Positions 16,614 to 25,237 of a DNA stretch of 64,000 nucleotides are shown piece after piece. The notes under the pieces are model-generated. The model made no database searches, was not told the DNA's origin, and saw nothing but the letters and a program-made list of their open reading frames with translations. The DNA is from Runella sp. SP2 (lineage in GTDB: Bacteria; Bacteroidota; Bacteroidia; Cytophagales; Spirosomataceae), in the NCBI RefSeq assembly GCF_003711225.1, contig NZ_CP031030.1:558001-622000 (forward strand). The letters run 5' to 3'. A program made the translations under genes and the position numbers. Each line of letters starts with the position of its first letter. The first letter of the stretch is position 1.

Positions 16614-16659
16614 TAAACCTATAAGGTTTCGTTTTCGATTACAAAACCTTATAGGTTTA
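16614..16659 (+). terminator. 16-bp perfect hairpin after menB
   Basis: TAAACCTATAAGGTTT (16614-16629) pairs exactly with AAACCTTATAGGTTTA (16644-16659) around a 14-base loop. It lies 10 bp after the menB stop. The tail CCGTTTTACTA is only weakly T-rich, so it may be a terminator or one more copy of the dispersed palindromic repeats. Confidence 0.6.
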
Positions 16660-16684
16660 CCGTTTTACTACCCTTCTTCAACAC

Positions 16685-19162
16685 ATGAAAAAAAACTCTG
16701 TATTCGTCTTTTTTTGCCTAGTGTGCAATACACTATTTGCCCAAACGTCATGGATACGTATCAACCAATTGGGATATTTGCCCAATTCTACTAAAGTAGC
16801 GGTGCTGGTCAGCAAAGAATGGCCCAGTGTTTCGTCGTTTGAAGTGTGCGAAGCACTGACTGACAAGGTAGTATGGTCGTCCAAATCGGTGAAAACCTTC
16901 GGAGCGTATGCGGCATTTAAGTCAGGTTTTCGGCTCAATTTCAGCACTTTCAAAAAAACAGGGGCGTATTATTTGCGCGCAGCGGGTGTACGTTCTCCCA
17001 ATTTCCGAATCGCCAACGACGTCTATGACGGCACGGCCGATTTTGTGTTGAAATACATGCGCCAACAACGCAGCGGGTACAATCCATTTTTGAAAGACTC
17101 CTGCCACCGCCAAGATGGCTACATCATTTACCATCCTGATTCTACCAAAAATGGTACGTTTATCGATGCGTCGGGAGGCTGGCACGATGCGTCCGACTAT
17201 TTGCAATACGTGGCTACTTCGGCCAATGCTACGTACCAACTGTTGTTTGCGTACCAGCAAAACCCGCAATCTTTTGGTGATAAACACGATGCCGCAGGGC
17301 ATCCCAAACCCAACGGTATTCCAGATATTTTGGACGAAGCCAAATGGGGGCTTGATTGGTTGGTCAAAATGAATCCTGAAAAAGACGTGATGTACAACCA
17401 ATTGGCCGACGACCGCGACCACGCAGGGATGCGTTTGCCCAACAAAGACGTCATTGTTTATAACCCTAATTGGGGACTAGGACGTCCCGTTTATCGCGTA
17501 ACGGGGCAGCCACAAGGACTTTTTAAGTACAAAAATCGTACAACGGGAGTCGCTTCCACGGCAGGGAAATATGCGTCGGCTTTTGCGTTGGGAAGTCAGG
17601 TATTGGCCAATTATTACCCAACATTTGCAGAAAATTTGCTTCAAAAAGCCAAAGATGCGTATGAGTACGGCAAACGGTTTCCTGGGGTGTGCCAAACGGC
17701 GCCAGGTCGTGCTCCGTATTTTTACGAAGAAGACAACTATGTGGACGACATGGAATTGGCAGCGGCACAACTGGCACAAACGACCACGGCGGGTGCTACG
17801 TTGTGGAAAGAAGCGGCGGCGTTTGGACGAAAAGAGCCTAGTACCCCGTGGATGGGTGCCGATACTGCCAAACATTACCAGTGGTATCCGTTTGTGAATT
17901 TGGGCCATTATTGGCTTTCAAAACACAGCAATGTCACGCAAACGGAGTTTCGTCAGTTGATGAAGTTGGGAATAGACAAAGTAAAAGCGCGCGGCGAAAG
18001 CAATCCCTTTTTAAACGGAGTGCCGTTTATTTGGTGTTCTAATAACTTGACTGTCGGGATTTTAACCCAACTCCACTTGTATCGAAACCTTACCCAAGAC
18101 CCCCAATACGAAGAAGTAGAAGCTGCCATGCGCGATTGGCTGTTTGGCTGCAACCCGTGGGGAACGAGCATGGTTTGTGGCTTGCCCGAGGGAGGAGATT
18201 GGCCCAATGACCCGCATTCGGCCTTTACGCATTTGTACAATTACCGCATTGACGGTGGGCTGATAGACGGGCCTATTTACGGAAGTATTTTTGGAAAACT
18301 GATTGGGATAACCTTGTATAGTCCTGATGAATACGCTGATTTTCAGTCGAAATTGGTGGTGTATCACGACGATTACGGGGATTATTCGACCAACGAACCA
18401 ACCATGGACGGAACGGCAAGTTTGAGTTATATCTTGTCGGCTTACCAAAAAGAGGGCCAGTCGCAAACAACGAAAGCGGTCAAAGAGCCACAAGGGGCGT
18501 GGGTTCGGATGGATACTACCCAAAAACAAGTGTATTTGACTTTTACGGGGCACGAATTTGGGGAAGGAAACCTAAGTGTGCTGGATGCGTTGAAACAACA
18601 AAATGTAAAAGCTTCCTTCTTCCTAACGGGCGATTTCCTACGAAATCCAGCCTTTCAACCCGCCATCCGCCGAATGATTAAGGAAGGGCATTATGTAGGG
18701 ATGCACTCCGACAAACATTTGCTGTATTGCGATTGGAGAAAACGCGATTCGCTGCTGGTGACCCAAGCGCAATTTGAAAAAGACCTACGCGATAATTTTA
18801 CAGAATTGGCCAAATTTGGGTTACGTCCTGAGCAAACTTTCGTGTTTATGCCTCCTTATGAATGGTATAATGCTGCCGTGGAAGACTGGGCGGGTGATTT
18901 GGGTTTGACGATGGTCAACTTTACGCCAGTAACGGGCACAAACGCGGATTATACCTGGCCTGATTTACCCAATTACCGCAGCAGCGAGCAGCTCTACGAC
19001 CGATTGATGAACGTTGAAAAAACGTCGCCTACTGGTTTGAATGGGGCAATTGTGCTGATTCATGGTGGCACAGACCCGCGCCGCACGGACAAGTTTTACA
19101 CTCGCCTTCCTCAGTTGCTGAAAGATCTCAAGACCAAAGGGTATCGCTTTGGGAGGTTTTGA
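16685..19162 (+). CDS. Bifunctional GH9 endoglucanase-like / CE4 deacetylase-like protein
   Basis: 825 residues, secreted (signal peptide 1-19, ending LFAQ). Domains in order: N-terminal Ig-like CelD_N (about 20-110, WIRINQLGYLP), GH9 catalytic domain (about 115-585) with ASGGWHDASDYLQY (two Asp that activate water) near 165 and DYSTNEPTMDGTASL (catalytic Glu) near 567, then a polysaccharide-deacetylase domain (about 604-825). The deacetylase keeps the metal motif HSDKH near 673 and LIHGG near 796, but motif 1 reads LTFTGHEFGEG where canonical NodB domains have TFDDG. The joint product would cut a beta-glucan-type chain and remove acetyl groups from the sugar. I see no polysaccharide-utilisation locus around it. 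Confidence 0.85.
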   Translation: MKKNSVFVFFCLVCNTLFAQTSWIRINQLGYLPNSTKVAVLVSKEWPSVSSFEVCEALTDKVVWSSKSVKTFGAYAAFKSGFRLNFSTFKKTGAYYLRAAGVRSPNFRIANDVYDGTADFVLKYMRQQRSGYNPFLKDSCHRQDGYIIYHPDSTKNGTFIDASGGWHDASDYLQYVATSANATYQLLFAYQQNPQSFGDKHDAAGHPKPNGIPDILDEAKWGLDWLVKMNPEKDVMYNQLADDRDHAGMRLPNKDVIVYNPNWGLGRPVYRVTGQPQGLFKYKNRTTGVASTAGKYASAFALGSQVLANYYPTFAENLLQKAKDAYEYGKRFPGVCQTAPGRAPYFYEEDNYVDDMELAAAQLAQTTTAGATLWKEAAAFGRKEPSTPWMGADTAKHYQWYPFVNLGHYWLSKHSNVTQTEFRQLMKLGIDKVKARGESNPFLNGVPFIWCSNNLTVGILTQLHLYRNLTQDPQYEEVEAAMRDWLFGCNPWGTSMVCGLPEGGDWPNDPHSAFTHLYNYRIDGGLIDGPIYGSIFGKLIGITLYSPDEYADFQSKLVVYHDDYGDYSTNEPTMDGTASLSYILSAYQKEGQSQTTKAVKEPQGAWVRMDTTQKQVYLTFTGHEFGEGNLSVLDALKQQNVKASFFLTGDFLRNPAFQPAIRRMIKEGHYVGMHSDKHLLYCDWRKRDSLLVTQAQFEKDLRDNFTELAKFGLRPEQTFVFMPPYEWYNAAVEDWAGDLGLTMVNFTPVTGTNADYTWPDLPNYRSSEQLYDRLMNVEKTSPTGLNGAIVLIHGGTDPRRTDKFYTRLPQLLKDLKTKGYRFGRF

Positions 19163-19261
19163 TTAGGGGTGATTGTTTCTTATACAACTATTCTCTTTCA
19201 ATTACGTCGTTATTTTACCCTAAACGGTCTTTTGGTATAGCCAGAACACCAATAATATCTT

Positions 19262-19269
19262 TATATTTG
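19262..19269 (+). promoter_or_regulatory. -7 promoter box for the permease operon
   Basis: TATATTTG, a perfect TAnnTTTG, 36 bp before the permease start codon. A TTTG lies 27 bp further upstream (19231-19234), wider than the usual spacing. Confidence 0.5.
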
Positions 19270-19304
19270 CCTCAACTCAAAAACCTAACCTTCTCGTTTT
19301 CCAC

Positions 19305-20756
19305 ATGTCTGATTCTACTTCTGCGCGATTTAAACAGTCGCTAGGGTTGCTCGATGCAACCATGTTGGTCTCTGGTGCCATGATTGGCTCTGGTATTTTT
19401 ATCGTAAGTGCTGATATGTCCCGAAACGTCGGTTCTACGGGCTGGCTTTTGTTGACGTGGCTCATTACAGGCTTGGTTACCGTGGCTGCGGCATTGAGCT
19501 ACGGAGAGTTGGCAGGAATGATGCCCAAAGCGGGCGGACAGTATATCTATATCCAACGGGCGTTTGGCCCCTTGTTGAGTTTCGTTTATGGCTGGACGGT
19601 CTTTATGGTGATCCAAACGGGGACGATTGCCGCTGTTGCCGTGGCTTTTACAAAATTCTCTGCGGTGTTTTTTCCCATTCTTAATCCAGAAAATATCCTT
19701 GTTACCCTTGGCTCCATCAAGGTGTCGGTAGGGTCGTTGTATGCCATTACCAGCATTATTTTGCTTACTTTTATCAATACCAAAGGGATTCAGAGCGGAA
19801 AAATGATTCAGAATACCTTTACTATCGCCAAATTGGTGGCTTTGTTTGGGCTTATTGTGGTAGGACTTGGTTATGGTTTTAAGAGTGGAATGTTGTCCCA
19901 AAATTTTGAAAATGCGTGGGATGCTTCCAAGGCAACCAGCGAAGGTGGCATCACTGCCATCGGAGGCATGGCGTTGGTGATGGCCTTGGGCGTGTCGATG
20001 ATTGGTTCTTTGTTTTCGTCGGATGCTTGGAACAACGTGACCTTTATAGCGGGCGAAATCAAAGACCCCAAGCGTAATATTCCGCGTAGTTTGTTTTTAG
20101 GAACGCTTATCGTGACCGTCATTTATTTGTTGGCCAACCTCGCTTATTTGAGCATTCTTCCGCTCAAAGGTACTCCTGACGGTGCCGACGTGCTTGCAAA
20201 AGGAATTCAGTTTGCCGACTACGACCGTGTGGCTACGGCGGCCATGTCGGTGATTTTTAGTGATTCGGCGGCGGGGATTATGGCGGCTTTGATTATGATT
20301 TCAACTTTTGGGTGTAACAATGGCCTTATTTTGGCGGGCGCACGTTTGTACTACGCCATGGCGCAAGACGGTCTTTTCTTGAAACAAGCCTCTACCCTCA
20401 ACGAAAACGGCGTGCCTGCCAAAGCGCTTTGGTTGCAGTGTTTGTGGGCGAGTTTGTTGTGCCTTTCAGGAACGTACGGCGAACTTCTCAACTACTGTAC
20501 GTTTGGTTCGTTGTTGTTTTACATGGTTACTATCGGGGGTATTTTTGTGCTTCGTCGCAAAGAACCCAATACCGAGCGTCCTTACAAAGCGGTTGGTTAT
20601 CCGTTGGTGCCCATTTTGTACCTCGTTGTTACATTTGGTATTTGTTTGATTTTGTTGATTGATGACAAAACCCGTTTTGATACAGGAATGGGGCTGCTCA
20701 TCGCCGCCATCGGCGTGCCTGTGTATTATTTTACGACCAGAACGAAAAAGGCTTAA
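19305..20756 (+). CDS. APC-family amino acid permease
   Basis: 483 residues with about twelve hydrophobic segments. The first helix contains MIGSGIFIVSADM, the glycine-rich substrate-binding break of the APC (amino acid-polyamine-organocation) family, followed by YGELAGMMPKAGGQYIYI in helix 2, another conserved stretch. It most resembles LAT-type exchangers or serine/threonine carriers, but the substrate cannot be read from sequence. The next gene, an MFS carrier, starts 10 bp after its stop, so they form an operon behind the -7 box at 19262. Confidence 0.88.
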   Translation: MSDSTSARFKQSLGLLDATMLVSGAMIGSGIFIVSADMSRNVGSTGWLLLTWLITGLVTVAAALSYGELAGMMPKAGGQYIYIQRAFGPLLSFVYGWTVFMVIQTGTIAAVAVAFTKFSAVFFPILNPENILVTLGSIKVSVGSLYAITSIILLTFINTKGIQSGKMIQNTFTIAKLVALFGLIVVGLGYGFKSGMLSQNFENAWDASKATSEGGITAIGGMALVMALGVSMIGSLFSSDAWNNVTFIAGEIKDPKRNIPRSLFLGTLIVTVIYLLANLAYLSILPLKGTPDGADVLAKGIQFADYDRVATAAMSVIFSDSAAGIMAALIMISTFGCNNGLILAGARLYYAMAQDGLFLKQASTLNENGVPAKALWLQCLWASLLCLSGTYGELLNYCTFGSLLFYMVTIGGIFVLRRKEPNTERPYKAVGYPLVPILYLVVTFGICLILLIDDKTRFDTGMGLLIAAIGVPVYYFTTRTKKA

Positions 20757-20765
20757 TCCAATTTT

Positions 20766-22073
20766 ATGGAAAAGAATAAACCCTCCATTCTGAACGCGTG
20801 GTGCATGTACGACTGGGCCAACTCCGTCCATGCACTGGTGATTGTCTCGGCGATTTTTCCTATTTATTTTAGCAATACGGCCGTCAATTCGCAAGGTGGC
20901 CCCGATGTCGAGTTTTTGGGGTTGACTGTCAACAACTCGGCTTTGTTTTCGTTTGCAGTGTCGTTTGCGTTCTTGTTCATTGCGGTGGTCAATCCGATTC
21001 TAGGAGCGATTGCCGATTTCAGCGGGCAGAAAAAGCGCTTCATGCAGTTTTTTGTCTATTTGGGAGCGTTGAGCTGTTTGGGGTTGTACTTCTTTGACCG
21101 TGAACACCTTACGATTGGGATTTTGGCGTTTACGCTTTCACTGATTGGCTGGTCGGGAAGTATTGTTTTTTACAACGCCTACCTGCCCGAAATCGCGACC
21201 GAAAATCGTTTCGATAAACTGTCGGCGCGGGGGTTTACCATGGGGTACGTGGGGAGTGTTTTGTTGTTGATTTTTAACTTGACCATGCTCATCAAACCCG
21301 AATGGTACGGTGGAATTGACTCGGGAACGGCCTGCCGTATTTCGTTTGTAACGGTAGCGATATGGTGGATTGGCTTTTCACAAATCCCTTTTTACTATTT
21401 GCCCAACGGTACGCCTTCCAACGAAGCACGTACGGGCGGGTGGATTTGGAACGGCTTTCGCGAACTGAAAAAAGTGCTGGCTGAGCTTAACCATTTGCCC
21501 ATTACCAAACGGTTTTTGGTGTCGTTTTTCTTTTACAACATGGGGGTTCAAACCGTGATGTACATTGGAACCTTGTTTGGAAGCAACGAACTTCACTTGC
21601 CAGATAATGCACTGATTGTGACCATTTTGTTGTTGCAAATCTTGGCCATCGTTGGTGCGTACTGTGCAGCGGTTTTGTCGGGAAAATGGGGAAATACCAA
21701 AACCATTGCCTTGATTCTTTTTATTTGGATTGGCGTGTGCGTGTCGGGATACTTTGTTTATACTGAGCTTGAGTTTTACGGCTTGGCTGCCATGATTGGT
21801 TTTGTGATGGGAGGTGTTCAATCGCTGTCACGCTCTACGTACGCCAAACTTTTACCCGAAAATACGTCCGATACAGCTTCGTATTTTAGCTTTTATGATG
21901 CTTGCGACAAATTTTCGACGTTTTTGGGAACGACCATTTTTGGAATTATCACCCAACTTTCGGGAATGCGGAACAGTCTTTTGTTTTTGGCGTTCATTTT
22001 TGTGCTTGGTTTGTTGATTTTACGTCGAATTCCTTCGCAAAAAATTTACCGAACTCCCTTGAGTGGTACATAA
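20766..22073 (+). CDS. MFS transporter of the UMF1 (Atg22-like) type
   Basis: 435 residues, about twelve membrane segments. The opening AWCMYDWANSVHALVI is the hallmark of the UMF1/Atg22-like branch of the major facilitator superfamily (YDWANSA), and GGVQSLSRSTYAKLLPE near residue 345 is another conserved UMF1 segment. The group is linked to export of amino acids or other metabolites in yeast vacuoles; the bacterial substrate is unknown. Cotranscribed with the permease before it. The promoter of tRNA-Val begins inside its last codons. Confidence 0.88.
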   Translation: MEKNKPSILNAWCMYDWANSVHALVIVSAIFPIYFSNTAVNSQGGPDVEFLGLTVNNSALFSFAVSFAFLFIAVVNPILGAIADFSGQKKRFMQFFVYLGALSCLGLYFFDREHLTIGILAFTLSLIGWSGSIVFYNAYLPEIATENRFDKLSARGFTMGYVGSVLLLIFNLTMLIKPEWYGGIDSGTACRISFVTVAIWWIGFSQIPFYYLPNGTPSNEARTGGWIWNGFRELKKVLAELNHLPITKRFLVSFFFYNMGVQTVMYIGTLFGSNELHLPDNALIVTILLLQILAIVGAYCAAVLSGKWGNTKTIALILFIWIGVCVSGYFVYTELEFYGLAAMIGFVMGGVQSLSRSTYAKLLPENTSDTASYFSFYDACDKFSTFLGTTIFGIITQLSGMRNSLLFLAFIFVLGLLILRRIPSQKIYRTPLSGT

Positions 22074-22087
22074 AGTTACTATATTTG
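22059..22087 (+). promoter_or_regulatory. Promoter of tRNA-Val
   Basis: TTG at 22059-22061 and TATATTTG at 22080-22087, separated by 18 bp, match both Bacteroidota promoter elements (-33 TTG, -7 TAnnTTTG). The predicted start of transcription is near 22094, nine bases before the tRNA. The -33 box lies in the end of the MFS gene. Confidence 0.75.
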
Positions 22088-22102
22088 TGGCCGAAACCCG
22101 CT

Positions 22103-22177
22103 AGGATCTTAGCTCAGTTGGTTCAGAGCGCTGCCTTGACAGGGCAGAGGTCATCGGTTCGAGCCCGTTAGGTCCTA
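22103..22177 (+). tRNA. tRNA-Val (anticodon GAC)
   Basis: Seven-base acceptor stem AGGATCT with AGGTCCT, D stem GCTC/GAGC, anticodon stem CTGCC/GGCAG with loop TTGACAG giving anticodon GAC (valine), T loop TTCGAGC. One T-T mismatch in the T stem. No CCA is encoded; the discriminator base is A. A strong promoter and a terminator flank it. Confidence 0.93.
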
Positions 22178-22181
22178 CTTC

Positions 22182-22227
22182 AAAACTGCAATTAGCTTCC
22201 CATAGTTAATTGCAGTTTTTGTTTTTA
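22182..22227 (+). terminator. Terminator after tRNA-Val
   Basis: AAAACTGCAATTA (22182-22194) pairs with TAATTGCAGTTTT (22207-22219), followed by TGTTTTT. The A-rich left arm means it can work for the minus strand too, but no minus-strand gene ends here. Confidence 0.85.
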
Positions 22228-22249
22228 ATCCAATAAAACAGCAAGCACC

Positions 22250-22939
22250 ATGAAAATTTTAGCCCTAACCCTTCAGACCAACAACCTAAAAGCAACCGAA
22301 GAATTTTATTCAACTGTGTTGGGATTGCAATTGGTTGAAAAAACCGAACGTTCGCTTTCGTACGCAGTCCATTTTTCTCGATTGACGTTTGAACTGACCG
22401 AGGCAGAAGTTTGTCCTACTTACCATTTTGCGTTCAATATTCCTTTAAACAAGATGCAAGAAGCGCTGACTTGGTTGTCAACGAGGGTACAACTGATTCT
22501 CAACGAGGACCAAAAGCAAATTGTTGATTTTAAGGATTGGAAAGCCCACGCGATTTATTTTTACGATGCTAACCAAAATATTTTAGAGTTTATTGGTCGA
22601 GAAGGGTTACAAAATAACTCAGCAAAAGCGTTTGATACAGATGGTATTTTGTGCCTCAATGAAGTGGGAATCGTAACGGAAGATCCACTAAAACTGGCCG
22701 AAGAAATTCTGGGAAAAACCAAGGTAAACTATTTCGACAAAGGCCCCAAACGCTCTGATTTTGTGGTAATGGGCGACGATAACGGCCTTTTTGTGATTTC
22801 TACCGTTCACAGAAATTGGTACCCCACTTCACACCAAGCTCAAAAATACAACGTAGGCGTTGCCATTCGTGTTGGTGTCAACAACCCTTGTGATTATCAG
22901 CTTGAGTTTAATGATGGAAAGTTAGCGGTGCTCTTATGA
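22250..22939 (+). CDS. VOC (glyoxalase/bleomycin-resistance fold) family protein
   Basis: 229 residues with two tandem half-domains. The first begins KILALTLQTNNLKATEEFYS and contains HAIYFYDANQNILEFIGR near 105, a glyoxalase-type beta-alpha-beta-beta-beta unit with a Glu metal ligand; the second (about 130-229) starts NEVGIVTEDPLKLAEEILG and is less conserved. VOC proteins bind a divalent metal and act in isomerisation, dioxygenation or drug binding; the substrate is not readable. Single gene between tRNA-Val and the convergent umuC. Confidence 0.8.
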   Translation: MKILALTLQTNNLKATEEFYSTVLGLQLVEKTERSLSYAVHFSRLTFELTEAEVCPTYHFAFNIPLNKMQEALTWLSTRVQLILNEDQKQIVDFKDWKAHAIYFYDANQNILEFIGREGLQNNSAKAFDTDGILCLNEVGIVTEDPLKLAEEILGKTKVNYFDKGPKRSDFVVMGDDNGLFVISTVHRNWYPTSHQAQKYNVGVAIRVGVNNPCDYQLEFNDGKLAVLL

Positions 22940-22951
22940 TTTGTTCTTTTT

Positions 22952-24214
22952 TTACGCTTTTACCTCCAGCAGTTCTTGCCAACGAGTGGTATAGCACCGC
23001 GATTTACGTTCTTGTCGCAAATGCCAGTTGCGGTCAAATCCCTGAACTGCTACCCGTACCGTATCGCGGCCCATACGGCGGTTAAGCTCGTCGAGCGCCC
23101 GCATCGCTTGCGTATCCAGTTGGCGTTTACGTCCGTCAAAAAGGGAGATTTGTACTTGATTTTCGGGCACAATACCGCTGATCATTACCCCCGCTTTTTT
23201 ATAGTGATAACTTTCCTTAAAAATAAGCTCAAGCCCTCTGAGGGCATAGCGGATAATTTCAAAACTACTACTGGTGGCAGTAGGCAAGTGAAGGACTTTG
23301 GAGTTGAAATACTGAGGCTGATCGGGGCGGTTGGGGTTTGTATATAAGAATACGTGCAAGATATGGGCGCAGCTTTGCTGTTTTCGTAGCTTGGCAGCGC
23401 AACGAGCCGCAAAAGTAGCCACGGCTTCTTCAATTGGTTTTCGTTCCGACAACGATTTGCCAAAAGAGCGAGAAACACAAATGCCTTTTTTGGGCGCAGG
23501 CTCGGTGTCGAGCTGATAACAAATTTCGCCTTGGAGTTCACGCAACATACGCACTCCTACTACTTTCATTTTTTGGCGCACCCATTCTTCGTTGGCATTG
23601 GCAAGTTGTAAGGCATTGATAATGTGCTGCTTTCTTAACATCTCACTGTAACGCCGCCCAATTCCCCAAACATCCTCGATGGGAGTTGCGAGTAAGGCTT
23701 TTTCGGCGTCGGTATCAGTATCAATCAGATAAATCCCTCGCTGAGTTTGGTATTTTTTTGCGTAATGATTCGCAATTTTGGCCAGGGTTTTGGTAGGAGC
23801 AATTCCAATACTGACAGGGATTCCCGTCCATTGCCGAATGGTTTGTCGAATGTGAAGTGCCAGTTCTTCCAAATTTTCGTAGGGCATATTGCGTAAATCG
23901 AGAAACGCTTCGTCAATCGAATAAACCTCCATGCTAGGCACTAGCTCCGAGAGGGTTTTCATGACGCGGTCTGACATATCGCCGTAGAGGGCATAATTGG
24001 AGGAAAATACTTCGACCTGATGTTTGTCGAAAAGCTCCTGCATCAAAAATGCGGGGGCACCCATCTGTACCCCCAACGCCTTCGCTTCGTTGGAGCGGGC
24101 AATCACGCAGCCGTCGTTGTTGCTTAGAACGACCACGGGTTTTCCTTCTAGCTTTGCGTCAAAAACGCGTTCACAGCTTACGTAAAAATTATTGCAATCA
24201 AGCAGGGCAAACAT
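22952..24214 (-). CDS. umuC: Y-family DNA polymerase V catalytic subunit
   Basis: 420 residues, the UmuC size. Active-site strands: [17 protein letters not shown] at the start (first metal Asp), [15 protein letters not shown] near residue 97 (DE metal pair), and [20 protein letters not shown] near 133. The C-terminal [13 protein letters not shown] fits the UmuC tail rather than DinB. It copies damaged DNA with low fidelity when bound to processed UmuD. It follows umuD by 3 bp on the minus strand, so the pair forms one operon. Confidence 0.93.
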   Translation of the reverse strand: MFALLDCNNFYVSCERVFDAKLEGKPVVVLSNNDGCVIARSNEAKALGVQMGAPAFLMQELFDKHQVEVFSSNYALYGDMSDRVMKTLSELVPSMEVYSIDEAFLDLRNMPYENLEELALHIRQTIRQWTGIPVSIGIAPTKTLAKIANHYAKKYQTQRGIYLIDTDTDAEKALLATPIEDVWGIGRRYSEMLRKQHIINALQLANANEEWVRQKMKVVGVRMLRELQGEICYQLDTEPAPKKGICVSRSFGKSLSERKPIEEAVATFAARCAAKLRKQQSCAHILHVFLYTNPNRPDQPQYFNSKVLHLPTATSSSFEIIRYALRGLELIFKESYHYKKAGVMISGIVPENQVQISLFDGRKRQLDTQAMRALDELNRRMGRDTVRVAVQGFDRNWHLRQERKSRCYTTRWQELLEVKA

Positions 24215-24217
24215 CCA

Positions 24218-24682
24218 TTATTTGGGTTGATTAATGATGAACGTCACAACGCCCCAAACGATAAACTCCATACTTTCGGTTACCAGAATAGGTTCGTAAG
24301 CAGCATGTTCGGGAATAAGCCACACTTTACCCTTATCGCGCCGAAAACGTTTTACGGTATATTCTCCATTGATGACCGCAATGACAATGTCGTTGTTTTT
24401 GACCACCCGAGAGCGATCCACGACCAACAACGAACCATCAACAATCGTTGCACCTTCCATTGAATTTCCTTTCACACGGACACAAAACGTTGCGTGGGGC
24501 TTATCGACGAGGTACTTGAGTAAATCGAGCGACAACTCCACGTAATCGTCGGCGGGAGAAGGAAAGCCTGCTTCGACACAGGAGTGGTAGAAAGGCAGAC
24601 TTACACTTTCGGTGGGCTCCAAAAATGCGTAAATCGTTAACCCATCGGGTTGTTCGGGCAAGGGGTAAAACAAACTCATCAA
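24218..24682 (-). CDS. umuD: UmuD-type LexA/S24 autoprotease
   Basis: 154 residues. The self-cleavage site is read as AGFPSPADDY (Ala-Gly, near residue 38), the serine is in KGNSMEGA near 79 and the lysine in GEYTVKRFRR near 115, the Ser-Lys dyad of S24 peptidases. No DNA-binding domain is present, which excludes LexA. RecA-stimulated removal of the N-terminus activates it as the accessory subunit of polymerase V. First gene of the umuDC operon. I could not identify an SOS operator upstream, since the Bacteroidota box is not established to me. Confidence 0.92.
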   Translation of the reverse strand: MMSLFYPLPEQPDGLTIYAFLEPTESVSLPFYHSCVEAGFPSPADDYVELSLDLLKYLVDKPHATFCVRVKGNSMEGATIVDGSLLVVDRSRVVKNNDIVIAVINGEYTVKRFRRDKGKVWLIPEHAAYEPILVTESMEFIVWGVVTFIINQPK

Positions 24683-24787
24683 TGATGAAGGCTTAGAGAT
24701 AAAGCCCTAATTAACCAATAAAAAAGACGTTTGTCAATATAAATCAACGATTTAGACGATAATAGTTTTTTAGGATGTCCGTTGCGG

Positions 24788-25213
24788 CTACTCTCCCTTT
24801 TTCAAAAATGAAACCGTATAATACGTTACTACATTGACGTCTTTTCCACGTACGGTACCAGGCTTCCACTTCAACGGAATTTCTTTTAACAAACGCTGTG
24901 CTTCGTTATCGAAAGGAGCGCCAATACCGCGCCAAACCATGGGTTTGAGGAGGTTTCCTTGGTCATCAACCGTGAGTACTAACGTAACTTTTTCAACACC
25001 TTTGAGCGCTGCCGCCGCTTGGAGTTGTTGGTTGTGCTCGTAGAGCCATTGTTCAAATGCGGCTTTATCAATCGGCTCAGGTTTTGTACTTAACTCTCTA
25101 TCATCTTCTTTATAAACGGCCCGAACTTGCCCATTGGCGGCCGATTGAGTGGGTGCGCATGAATAGAGCGTAATAGCAACCACGAAAAGACTAAAAACGA
25201 ACGCAGCTCTCAT
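24788..25213 (-). CDS. TonB-C-terminal-domain lipoprotein
   Basis: 141 residues. Signal peptide with lipobox-like ITLYSCAP (Cys at 19), so the mature protein should be a lipoprotein. Residues about 60-140 form a TonB C-terminal-like domain: KVTLVLTVDDQGNLLKPMV and LLKEIPLKWKPGTVRGKDV, ending in a beta strand YYTVSFLKKGE. It lacks the N-terminal membrane anchor and proline-rich spacer of TonB, so it is not the main energy transducer. Next gene on the same strand starts 25 bp downstream. Confidence 0.75.
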   Translation of the reverse strand: MRAAFVFSLFVVAITLYSCAPTQSAANGQVRAVYKEDDRELSTKPEPIDKAAFEQWLYEHNQQLQAAAALKGVEKVTLVLTVDDQGNLLKPMVWRGIGAPFDNEAQRLLKEIPLKWKPGTVRGKDVNVVTYYTVSFLKKGE

Positions 25214-25237
25214 TGGTAGGGTTGAAATTAGTTGTAC

